This document shows, in pieces, positions 38,953 through 50,053 of a stretch of 64,000 bases of DNA. Every line of letters begins with the position of its first letter. The first letter of the stretch is position 1. The position numbers were made by a program, and so were the translations under genes. The notes under the pieces were generated by a model. The model was not told the DNA's origin and did not search any database. It saw nothing but the letters and a program-made list of their open reading frames with translations. Origin of the DNA: Adineta ricciae (taxonomy: Eukaryota > Rotifera > Eurotatoria > Adinetida > Adinetidae); contig CAJNOJ010000020.1 of NCBI GenBank assembly GCA_905250025.1, positions 1-64,000 of the forward strand, read 5' to 3'.

Positions 38953-39768
38953 AAAAGACTTCGATGTTCAAAGGAAGAATAACAAAAATCTAGAAGAAAG
39001 AAAGATGAACAATGCGAGAAGTATTTCACACATCAATTCATGTCATCTTAGTTTTAACGACAGACTAAACGAGTGAATATCAAAGATCTCTGTATGATTC
39101 AAGGTTTTCACAATCAACAAAAAATGTCAACTTTTATTTATAACAACTCTATTGCATGTAGAAATAGTTCATATGTGCATTATCTAAAACATTCAAAGAA
39201 AGAATGGTAAGTTAACTTTCCCATTTATCAGCATGAATTTTGAAAAAAGCACAAATGAGCATTGCTATCATTTTTCTGCGAAGAGAATATTCACATCCTA
39301 CTTGTTTTGTCCGATAAAACCTCAGTTTCATTGAATCATCATTTGCCTTCATGCATGGAAGACGAGTGTATATCATACGAGCTCGTTATGTTGATTGTAC
39401 TCGAAAGAAAGAAAAACTAAGTATGATTGTTTCTGCATTATATTTTTTTTCTCGTTTTTATCAACAACAACAGCAACTATAATAGCCAAATAAAAAACAG
39501 ATGGCCACAGTAATACAGTTAATAACAGTAAAGATGATTTTCAGTCAAACAAAACACACACACGTGTGTCGGTGTGCTGAAATAACAAATAACAACAAGA
39601 GAAAATAACTGAAAAATGTAGACGAAACAAGTAAACGAATAAACAAACAAAAAAAAAAAAGAAAATCACTTTTTCTTTTTCCTATATTATACCGTCGTTA
39701 TCTGTAGCTACTGTTCTATTCTTTGATTATCACAAGTAAGTCGACCTCTCGACAACCCAATGAACTTG
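38953..39768. other. Intergenic, no gene seen
   Basis: This AT-rich DNA lies between ST7 and the stop of the next minus-strand gene. It contains CA-repeat sequence (acacacacgtgtgtcggtgtg near 39555) and an A-run near 39650. It should hold the ST7 promoter and the 3' UTR of the neighbour. Confidence 0.55.
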
Positions 39769-41448
39769 TCATTGTGGTAGTAAGCGAGGTAGAAGAAACG
39801 TTGTCGTTGTTGTTGTGATTGGTTCTTGTTTGATGTAACAAAATTGTTGTTGTTGATGTTGCTGCTGTTGTTGAAGAGCAGCAAATGTGAGTAGTTCGAT
39901 TGTTGTTGTCGTGGTGTTTGCTGGTGTTAGTGGTGCAGTTGTATTGCAACCGAGAATTTTCAATGTTGCTGAGCAACTATTCTCATAGTCTTCCATCGCA
40001 GTTGTCATCGTACAAGATGATGATGAGAGAGATGGACTTGAATAGCAATAGATTGGGAAATCATCATCAGGATTGTTTGGTTCACGTTTAATCAATTGTT
40101 CGATTAGTGCATCTGAAGAAAGGAATTCGTTTCTTTTCAAGTCAAGATAGAGAAAAATCTTTCCAATGAATTTTACCGTTTAGTGTCGCTTGACGAAGAA
40201 CGTTACATGCAACGATTTGTGCAGCAGCTTGTAAACCAGTTGCTGTGATTTGCTGTTGATGAAGAGGTGGTGGTGGCGGTGGACAGGTGTTATTTGTCGT
40301 TGTTGTTGTTTCGAAACACAACGTTGTTGAAGTTTGCTGTTTCGATATGGGCTCCTTCGAGACGAATGTACCATTACGAAAGAGAATAACTTCACGAGGT
40401 GTAGACTTTACACGGCGACGTGTTGATGAACGTGTTGATGTTGTTGAAGATGGTTTTAAGAGATCCGTGTCACTGTTACTTGTAGAACTTAAACCTAAAG
40501 TAGTTGTTTTGGAATCGATTCTTGTTGCATCTTCAGCAATAATAACAACGCTGGCTTTGGGTTCTACAGAGATGCATAATATCAATTGAGATAGAACAAG
40601 TCCGAGGAAAGTCTTTTACCTGCAGCAGTTGAGTTTAAGCGTCGTTTGGTCGATGCATTACTCCTTGATGCTCTTCAATGACAAGACGAAATTCAATTCG
40701 AGTAATTTCATTTATAATGCAAGAGAATCTTACGCTCGAGAAGTAACTCGACCACCTCGTTTGAATTTCTTTCCCTTCAACACGCGTGCAGGTACAATCG
40801 GTACCGATGGAATCGGTGACGCTGTCGTCGCTAGAAATCATCAAATAAATAAAAAAAAACTTCTCTACAACAATTCAGAGACGTACTTGTATATGTATGA
40901 CCGATGGTTTTTCCATGAGTAGTAGTAGTATTACTCGTAGTTACAACTGGATGAAATTGTAATTCATTTCCACTGACGTATAAGGTTGTCGGCATTTCAG
41001 CGGGTTCGATTTTGGGTTGATGGATCAAATGAACAGTTGTTGTCGTTGTTTTCGTTGCTGGTAACTGTTGTTCAACTGATATCGGATGAAAAATATCCAG
41101 ATAGTCATTCTCACGGTTGATATGCGACAATTGAGATGAATGATTGAACTTATCAGTAAGAATGTAGGTATAGTTATCTGATTTCGACTTTTCTTCTTCT
41201 TCTTTAACGTCGATATCATTAAAACCGAAAATGTTTTGCGGTAGTTCATGTTCGAATAATTGATCTAGTAACAATGGTTTCATCCAATCGTCATTATCTT
41301 CTTCGTCTTTATTTGGGTTCAATGCATCAAGAAAATCGTCATTGAAATGTAACAACGGTGAGAAGGCATCGAACATTGATACCGGCGGGGACACAGATAG
41401 TGAACCAAATAATGTTGGATTATGCGATGGAGCAAAGTCAATTTCCAT
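39769..41448 (-). CDS. Unrecognised low-complexity, probably nuclear, protein (five exons)
   Basis: The first ATG in frame is at 41446-41448 (MEIDFAPSHNPTLFGS); the stop is at 39769-39771. Four introns join in frame (near 40840-40886, 40690-40735, 40570-40620 and 40105-40175). The N-terminus is acidic, with FDAFSPLLHFNDDFLDAL, reminiscent of a transactivation region. A short basic block follows (KGKKFKRGGRVTSRA, then STKRRLN and STRRRVKSTPRE). The rest is Thr/Ser-, Pro- and Gln-rich, with QQQQQHQQQQ near the end. Four places fit the SUMO-acceptor pattern or close to it: DVKEEEE, PKIEPAE, IKREPNN and IKQEP. No DNA-binding domain is visible. A transcriptional regulator is inference from composition; I do not recognise the family. 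Confidence 0.6.
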
Positions 41449-41905
41449 TTTACACAACCGATGAATCACCGGGGATGGGGGATCAAAAAAAAACAAAGAA
41501 AGGTAATGGTATAATTTATTAGGCTAAAGAAAAAACGATGTTTTATAGTAAAGAATCACAAGATTTCTTCTACATCATGCACGTGCACTAATTCTCGATG
41601 GAAGATAGATAGTTATCGATAATAGGTTCGTATACACAAAGACAAGTACATATTTCTATTGCGTAAATATGCAGGACGAACATTGACTCTTTACGAGTAC
41701 GAAAGTCGAAAGAAAGGAAGGAAGAAAAAGAATACTATCGGTCTATAGTAACCATTGTTTTCACGAATGTATCCTCTAGAAAAGCGACTCTGATCAATGG
41801 TAATTATATGAATAGAGTGCGTTGCATAGTAACAGAATGGAGAACGTTGACAATGGTCAGAAACAAGGACGCATCTTCTCAACGAACTAGATAGATTTTA
41901 TTGCA
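41449..41905. promoter_or_regulatory. Divergent intergenic promoter region
   Basis: This 457-bp gap separates two divergent starts: the unknown nuclear-type protein to the left and CCDC180 to the right. It must hold both 5' UTRs and a shared or paired promoter. No clear TATA box stands out at the expected places. An open minus frame in it is low-complexity and unsupported. Confidence 0.5.
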
Positions 41906-44900
41906 ATGAGAGCATCATCAGCATCAGCTGCTGTTCGAATTCTTCCGACAAATAAAGTCTATCGACAATTATTTGATGCACAAGTATTTCTTCCGAACAA
42001 GATCGAATAGAAATGGGAATCTTCCGGTTTTCTTTAGGTACAACTAAGTGAAGCTTACAATCGAGTACATGATAATCAACTCTCCGAACCTGTTAATATT
42101 GTGACACATCCTGATGCAACACCATTAGTAAAAAATATCAGACCTCATGGTAGGTTATTCTAATGGAATGTTTCCTGAAATAATCTGATGATAATCTAGA
42201 ATCTCAAAAACGACAATGGCTTTCTGGGTTGCCTTATACAAATGATCCTTCAATTAATCCAGTAACTATTTTGTAAGAGACATGCTTGTGAAAAAAGTGA
42301 TTTCGATCATTTGGAATGTTTAGTTTTCATGATGAGCAAAAGCGTCGTCAAACCGAAGAAGAGCAAGAACTTGAAGAAATAAAACAAGAAGTTTTCAATT
42401 TACCTGATAATGTTAATAATTATGGTTTGTTGTTGGAGAAAAAGAACAATCTAGAAATAGGAATTTCTTGTTACATTCAATTAGGTTCGACTGATAGTGA
42501 CGGTAATGCAAGAACAAATGTGACAGAGAGATTAGCCATTAATCGACAGAAGAAATTCAATCAAGTATGGAGCGAATTTATCGAGAAGATCGCTGAACTC
42601 AATCAAGTAATATCATTGTTCATTAATGAACGATGTCACTGAATGTTTTCTTATAGAATTTAGTCAAAGACTTAGAAGAGATCACTCGAGAATGTAACTC
42701 ATATTACGAACAAGGTGATAAAGGTATGTCGGATCAATTGAAAACAAAACGTACCTGCTACGTTCTTCCTTTTCTTCTTAGAACTTGAAAAACAACTACA
42801 GACAATGATTTACCAAAAAGTACAATAGAAGATGTCGAATGAAATGGACTCTAATCATTCATTTGAGTGTTTAGGAAATATCTGCATTAACGCACATATC
42901 GTTTGATCAGGTATTTGAGTTCCTTGATCAATATCTTCCAGTACGTCATGCCAAAATTCAAGATTATTGCCAATCCATCGAGGAACTTGAAATGGAACGA
43001 ACACAAAAGGTAAACTATCGATAAAAATCTTCTTATTCATGATTTTTCTCACTCTCTCTCTCGGTCAGATTCGTGAATTGTTTAAAACTTATTCCGAGCG
43101 TCTATACCATACCCATCATCTGTCCGATATAGAAACAGCCGCTCAGTTAGAGCAACAAGCTAATGTAAGTCTTTTCTTTGCAGAAGATAAACTAAATGTT
43201 TGTGCATTTCTTCAAGAAACTAAATTCGCAAATGATTGAAAATCGAAAACTGTATGCTGAATTAGAAGCGAGATTGCTGTCTGGTGAAACAGATCGAGTT
43301 CATCATTATCGCGATCAACTTGTTGATCAACACAACAAATGGAAAGAAGACATGTGGATTATTAACAAGCAAACCTGGATGTGAGAAAAACCATGTCTGC
43401 AATCAATACACACATCTATTTTTTTATGTTTAATTTTAGTGCACGATTATCACAATGTAAAGTCAAACTAGATGCAGCAATTCTAACGTCATGCGAACCG
43501 ATTGGACGAAAGCTTGCTGAACAAACACGGCGATTTGTTGAACATGTTAACTCACTAAAGTATGATTCTATTTTTGTCATTGTTGTTTGGAAAAAATTTG
43601 TATCTGACATGAACAGTTCGTTCGTTCCACCGAAATCAACGAAAGACAATATTCAACTATGGTATAAGCAAGGTTATGAAATAATGGATGCGATCGTAGA
43701 CGAAAGAAAAACGCTTATCAATCAAGTCAAACGAACAGTTCTAAATGAAGTTGACTTTCTCGAAAAACAATGGAAAATAATTGAAGTAGTGTTACAACAG
43801 ATTTCGCTAAAATTTCATTTCGATTTACTAGGAAAAAGTTCGTCAAAATCAAATCTATGACAATGAACAACTGCAAATGGTTTTCGAACGAGATATTGAA
43901 CCAATCCTGGACGAACGCAAACAGTTCTTACAGGAATCGATCATTGATCAGGCGGAAGTATGTCCCGTGAATTACCTTTAACTTTCTCTTCTCACTTAAA
44001 TATTTTCTAGATAGAATACGAACGATTAACGAATCGAATGTACAATATTCTTGATCGTCTCTTAGCTTTCATTCAACCGCTTGCTGAACAATGGGATAAT
44101 CATCAGATTCGACTGGAAGATGTTACAGCACAATTAGTTGATCTAATGCGTGAATGTCGTCGACCGCATGATCTTCAAAATGAAGTAAATATTTACTTAT
44201 AGAGAGAAACGTTTTCGATGGTGTTTTCTTATAGAAAAAGCTAACTAAACTTGATTCTACTCTGGATGAAATGCGTAGTGCATCGAATGAAGCGGTTCTT
44301 AATCGATTATTAAAAACCGCATACGATCAGCTCGATTCGATCAAAACAAGGTAAGACAGTTTTCTCGATATTCATCGACTTTTACAAATCAATATCTTTA
44401 GTTTTACGCAATTCTATCAAACGGAACATGTAATTGTGGATAAATATTCTGAGATGATCGCTGGAGAGGTGAAACAGTACAAAAATGAAATGTTAGACTA
44501 TTTTCATGCACGCGAGATTCAAACGAATGATGATGAAAGTTTGACATTACCGAATGCGAATCCTCGATTATACACAACGTCGATTGCGCGAACAACATAT
44601 GAAATCGATGATTTGAGTAACGACAATAGCGAAAATCTATCGGAGAATCAATCTGGAGAACAGATATTTCTTACTGAAGATCAAACGACAACAGATGCGG
44701 TTCCGTTTATTAGATCATTTCGAATCCCATCGAATCTTGTTCAGTCGATTATGTTCAAGTAATTTGTAGTTTCTCAAAACAAAAAAACGCTAATCCTAAT
44801 GCGTTTTCTTTTGTAGTTTATGTCGAGCTTTTCTCGATTATTACGATCAATGGCAAGAAGAAACGACCCGACGAGCCGATGCGGTTATGTATTCAAAACA

Positions 44901-47900
44901 TGACGAACTCGATAAAGAACTGGATTTTCAAATGCATTTGCATGAACCGAGACGAATGCGCATTGAAAACGATGTTCACAATATCCGAGCAGGTATTTTC
45001 ATTCTACAAATTACAACGAAACGAATACATATGTCTTAGCTGAACTCACCTCACATGACGAACGTATTGAACGTCACATTCGCGGTGTTGATGAAACCTT
45101 AGAACGAACAGATACAAACTATCGTCTAATGTTAAACGATTTCTCCAAATCGATCAACACTTATAAAGATGACATCAATAGTTTAGAACAGTTGTTCATT
45201 AGTGCAACCACTACAACACGCCTGGTGTCATTGCAAGAGCGTTTAGCAAAAAAACGTGATGGGTTTATGGATAACGTTCGAACAACATTGCGAAGTTTCC
45301 GTAAACAATTTGACGAAGCAATGGAGATATTACGACAAGCGAATGCGAATTTTCGTCAATCATTTATGTAAGTGGAATCGAAATCGACTGTAGATGGTTG
45401 ACATACTTTGCTTTTGTAGAATATTTTCCGAGGGTGGTAATTACAGTCGGGAGGAAATCGAAATCTACCGTCGAAAACTTGAGAAGACCTCCGGACAGAT
45501 TGATAAAGGCGAAACAGCGATCTTGAAAGAAATGGAAAAATTAGAAAAGAAACAATTAGAAGAAGCAACAAAGATCATTACACAATTTCAAGAACGGTAG
45601 GTGATTCGAAGGAGAACAAAGCATGCATAACGAGCTTGATTTAGTTTCAAAAATCATATGGTCGATCTTCAATTTATTGAACTTGCGAATCGATGGATCA
45701 GTGAGACTCAAGTGAAAATCAAAGCTGAAGTAGGTACAAATAACCAAGGAGCGAAAACATTCAAAGATTTAATTATATCTTATCGAAATCAAATTGATTC
45801 AATGTTGAATCCGAATGTCGATAAACAAGTAAAACGAGAAATTCAATTGAACCATCGGTAAAATTAGCAATCGAATGTTTGTTTAGACAACGACATTGAA
45901 TAAAATACGAGAGATTTTTCAAGAGATCATTTTGAATAGTTACGAAAGAGCATTTTATTTGAAATGTTTAAATAACGAATTGCTCATCCCAGCGTCCGTG
46001 GTTACGGTATTACGAAACAAAGGCGTGCTTACCGAAGGTAAGAAAAGCGAAGTTTCGTTTGGAATCGATTCATATTTGAGATTATTCTAGAAAAATTGGT
46101 CAATGATTTGATGAATGCTGCTGCGACTAACGATGAATTGAACACATCGCGAAGATCGTCGAAGATGAGTGTTGATGAAGTGAAAACGGTAAAATTCGCT
46201 GCACCAGCACGAACATCAACTCGAACTAAAGGAGGAACGAATACTGCAGCTTGTTTAACAAGTGGACAACCAGAGGAAATGAATACGATTTCAACAATAC
46301 GGACTCTTCTTCAGTAAATTTTATATGAAACTTTGCAGTACGAGACATCGGAGTATTTTTAGTAAAAGTGAACAACCTGAATCAGATGAAATCGTTGAAT
46401 CGGATGCACCTGCTACTTTAGGTATGTACTTACTCGATGTAGGACATATCTACATATGAGATTTTAGTGTCCAACACTCGTTCGACGATATCTCGTTCAT
46501 CATCGCGTTCATCACAAGGAAAACTGGCAAATGCAAAACTAAAGAATACTAAACGGTAGAGATTTTGCGTGGCAATCGTTGCACCATTCGTGTATCTATT
46601 TATTACAGTGCATCTGTTGATAGTTCAGTAACTTCAACTACAAAACGTCAACCATCTGGTCGAACCAAAACACGGGATGAAATTTATGCATTGTATTGTA
46701 CATTCGGAGAAAAGAAACATTCCAATCATGATTTCATTTCGAACATCTTGAATATTCTCCGAGAATCCAATGAGGGCTTACTTACTCATGCGGAAGTAAT
46801 AACACAACATAAGACTATTTGATGGTTAAAACAGAAAACTTTCGTTCTAGTTGTACTATAGAGAGAAAGGTCCACGTCCAGTCACTCGTCCTCAGGCTCT
46901 GCGCGAAAGATTCGATGAATATGCGAATACAATGATTGATAAATTAAAAGGTTACGAGGAGCAATGTCGAACATATCACGAACAATCAATTAATGGTATG
47001 TTCAATATTCTTTGTTGTCTTCTTCGGAAAAGCTTTTCTTCAAATTAGAATTTCGTGAAATGCTGGAGTTATTCGAACGGACATCATCGTTACTAGCTAA
47101 ACTTGAACTCGATGAACAAACCAAACAGGCGGAAAATGTTCTCACTGGAACCAAGCGCAAGTTTGATATAATCTGCGACGAGAATTGTCAACAAAGTGAA
47201 AAAGATAAAGCAAAGAATTTCGAGCAACTTCGTCCAACACTTGGCCATCCAGCACGAAAGAATGAATTACAAGAAATCGATAATCATGAAAAACAACGCG
47301 AAAATGAACTTCAACAGCTAATCAGTGACCTGCGCTCGAAAACGATTGTAAATGCATTGTTTCGAGAGCAAATCATTGAACGCAAGACTTATCTTTTTTT
47401 AGAAAAGTATTCAAACGGATGCACAGACGACTATTCATACTTTAGCAACAAATGCAGAACGGTTGTTGATTATGTTCGACGATATTTTAACTGCCGATGA
47501 GATTATTAAAACAAGTACGAAGCAAAAGTTTTTCTCGTATCGAAAGCAGAAGACAACAATATGTGTATCTATCTAGAATTGCCGGAACCGAAACAGCCGT
47601 TGAGCGAATTATTACGACGGCAACAATCGGGAAGACCATTGGAGAATAGAGAACCGAAGCAAATACTGGAGCGAAAGCAGGGCCATTGGCCAGGTATATT
47701 ATTTCGATTCGATTGCAAGAGAAGTCCACGCTTTCTTTCAAATAGGTGTACCTTTACTTGACGATCAATTCAATCGACCCACAGCAATAGCAAAGAAACG
47801 TTCAACAGGAGCGAGTCAACGACAAAAGACATCAGCTTCTATTGTCACACAAAAGACAACTCTACCTCAGATCGAAACCATCACACAACGTGATCTTGCC

Positions 47901-48099
47901 TATCAGGTTTGTCATCGGAACTTTTCTGTTTTACAAGTAAGGAAATGTATTTGACGAATTCTAGCGATTCAAAGCGCTTTTGTTACAAACAACATCTGAC
48001 ATTGAAAAGCGTTGTTCTTTGATATTGAGTGAACTTGACCGATACCGAGCACATTGGGCTGCATCCATTGAAAAATTACAACAACTACGAACATGTTAA
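41906..48099 (+). CDS. CCDC180: CCDC180-like long coiled-coil protein (many small exons)
   Basis: The ATG at 41906-41908 begins a chain of about 25-30 exons separated by 45-65-bp introns, ending at TAA 48097-48099. The N-terminus has LPTNKVYRQLFDAQVQLSEA, matching my memory of the start of CCDC180. Near the C-terminus PVTRPQALRERFDEYANTMI, EFREMLELFERTSSLLAKLE and especially LRPTLGHPARKNELQE fit its DUF4456 region. The middle is helical, rich in Glu/Gln/Lys/Arg, as in DUF4455. By family knowledge CCDC180 is a ciliary/sperm-associated coiled-coil protein with little known biochemistry. Length is about 1,400 aa against about 1,700 in human. One join (46314-46338) needs an intron of only 25 bp. 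Start and end are well supported; some internal splice sites are approximate. Confidence 0.75.
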
Positions 48100-48352
48100 A
48101 AAGTCATCTTTTTTATTTCCATAATTTTTTCGAATAAAATATAAATATTTCCAAAAATGAAAGTTTTTATCGCGTTCATTGACGTTCCGTATGATTGTAG
48201 CGCTGCGCGTAGGAGCAAAAAAGGAAAGAAATGATATCACATCCATAGTTTACTCGTCGTTGTTTATTCCTATTGAGTCCTACACCTAGAAGATCTTTTT
48301 TTACTCGTTGTCCTCACTACTTCAAAGATAAGAACATACAAAGGACATTTAC

Positions 48353-49816
48353 ATGCCTCGTGTAGCTATAATCGGAGCGGGAGTAGTTGGTTTGTCTACT
48401 GCTCTTTGCATTAAGTTGCAACATCCTTCATTAGGATTAACAATCATCGCTGATCGTTTTCTGGAAGATACGACTAGCGACGGTGCCGGTGGTCTCTTTC
48501 GACCAGATGATCGATTCGTTCTCGGTGTTGATCTGTCGACTTTAAGGTATTGAAAATTTTCAGGTATCAGACCGAAGACAACTGTATTCTCTTTGAAATA
48601 ACCGAAGAAAATGGTCTCAGACATCATTCGAGCATTTTAATAATATTATTTTTTCAAATATTGGTGCCGAAGCAGGCATTGCTCAAGTATCTGGTTATCA
48701 ATTGTTCAACGAACCACGACCTGATCCATCCTACCAAAATATCATCTATAATTTCCGTCATTTAAGCAAAGATGAACTAGCTACGTTTCCTGATCATTAC
48801 AAGTAAAAATGAACCTTAGAGTTGCATGAAGACAAGACTGAAATGAACACTTTTTTTTGCAAGATATGGCTATTTCACCACGACTTTGTATGTTGATACA
48901 CGCCGCTATATGAAATATTTAACTAAAATGTAAGCTGAGAGAATGCGTTGGCAGCGAACTCGAGATTTCTACACTTAGATTGGCGGAAAAACAAGTCACA
49001 TTTGTTCAGAAGAAGATTAATTCCATCGAAGAGGTTGAATGATTTATCGACAGGCTCATTATCAAACTGCGTTTTTCTCTTCTGCATAGTTAGTGGATAG
49101 TTATGATATCGTTGTCAACTGCACGGGCTATGGAGCTAGAGAACTATGTCGTGACGAACTCATTCATCCAATACGTGGACAAATGATCCGCGTTCGAGCA
49201 CCATGGATAAAGCATTTCTATTATACGGATGATAATTGTTATATGATTCCAAAGTAAGTCGTCAGCAAGATTAGGTTTCTTTTCAAGTTTTTCTTGTTAG
49301 TTATGATACCATTGTTCTTGGTGGTACTCGTCAAGTCGATAATGATAATACGCAAGTTGATTTAAATGACAAAGAAGGTATTTGGCAACGTTGCCTTCGA
49401 TTATGTCCTAGCTTAGCAGTAAGTCAAAGAAAAGAGCATGTAACTAAACCTGACAATCTTCTTTGATTATCTAGCAAGCAGAAATTTTATGGCACTGGGT
49501 AAATGATCCGAAGAAATATTTTTATTTATAAGAACGTTTTGTATTTTTCACAGGCTGGACTTCGACCGAATCGAGAACCTATTCGTGTCGAAACTGAAAC
49601 CATCAAACACGACAATAAACAACTCTTTGTAAAGCAAAATATGCCAAGTTGGTTTCCTTAACAAAATTTCTTTCATTTCAGATCGTTCATAATTACGGTC
49701 ATGGTGGCAATGGTATTTCACTGTCATGGGGCACCGCCGTCGATGCAACGCGTCTGTTCTCTTCCTATTTGAATGCAATCAGTACTGCAGATAAACAACT
49801 ATCGTCTAAGCTATGA
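48353..49816 (+). CDS. DDO: Peroxisomal D-aspartate/D-amino-acid oxidase (FAD enzyme)
   Basis: The N-terminus [18 protein letters not shown] is the GxGxxG dinucleotide fold that binds [85 protein letters not shown] and [19 protein letters not shown] follow in family order. The protein ends KQLSSKL, so SKL is a canonical peroxisomal targeting signal type 1. Enzymes of this family oxidatively deaminate D-amino acids to 2-oxo acids, ammonia and hydrogen peroxide. The APWIKHF and GGTR context looks nearer to D-aspartate oxidase than to D-amino-acid oxidase, but substrate choice is inference. The first intron runs from 48547 (donor AG|gtattg) to acceptor accgaag, about 64 bp. Later introns are about 50 bp. 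The stop is TGA at 49814-49816. Confidence 0.9.
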
Positions 49817-50053
49817 GCTCACAGACTTCGGTATCGAAACGTACTATGATTTTAATATTATTTTGTGCTTCTTTTTATAATATCATACGAATTTCACTAC
49901 AAAAAAAACGCTACAATCACTGTCCAAGTGTTAAAATAGGCGAAAGATTGTCACTTATGCTTGTTTTCACATGATCGAAGGGAAGGAAGTGAATTCACAA
50001 AGGAATAAGAAAATGTATCGATGCGAATGATCAGTTGTTGCTACGACCCTCAG

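Noticed and set aside
41446..41496. Longer start of the unknown nuclear-type protein at 41496
   Set aside because: The codon is TTG and the added residues are low-complexity Phe/Pro; the ATG at 41446-41448 is the first real start.
45829..45886. Apparent frameshift in CCDC180 near 45857
   Set aside because: Using the donor at 45829 (CAA|GTAAAA) instead of 45858 restores the frame with a normal 58-bp intron.
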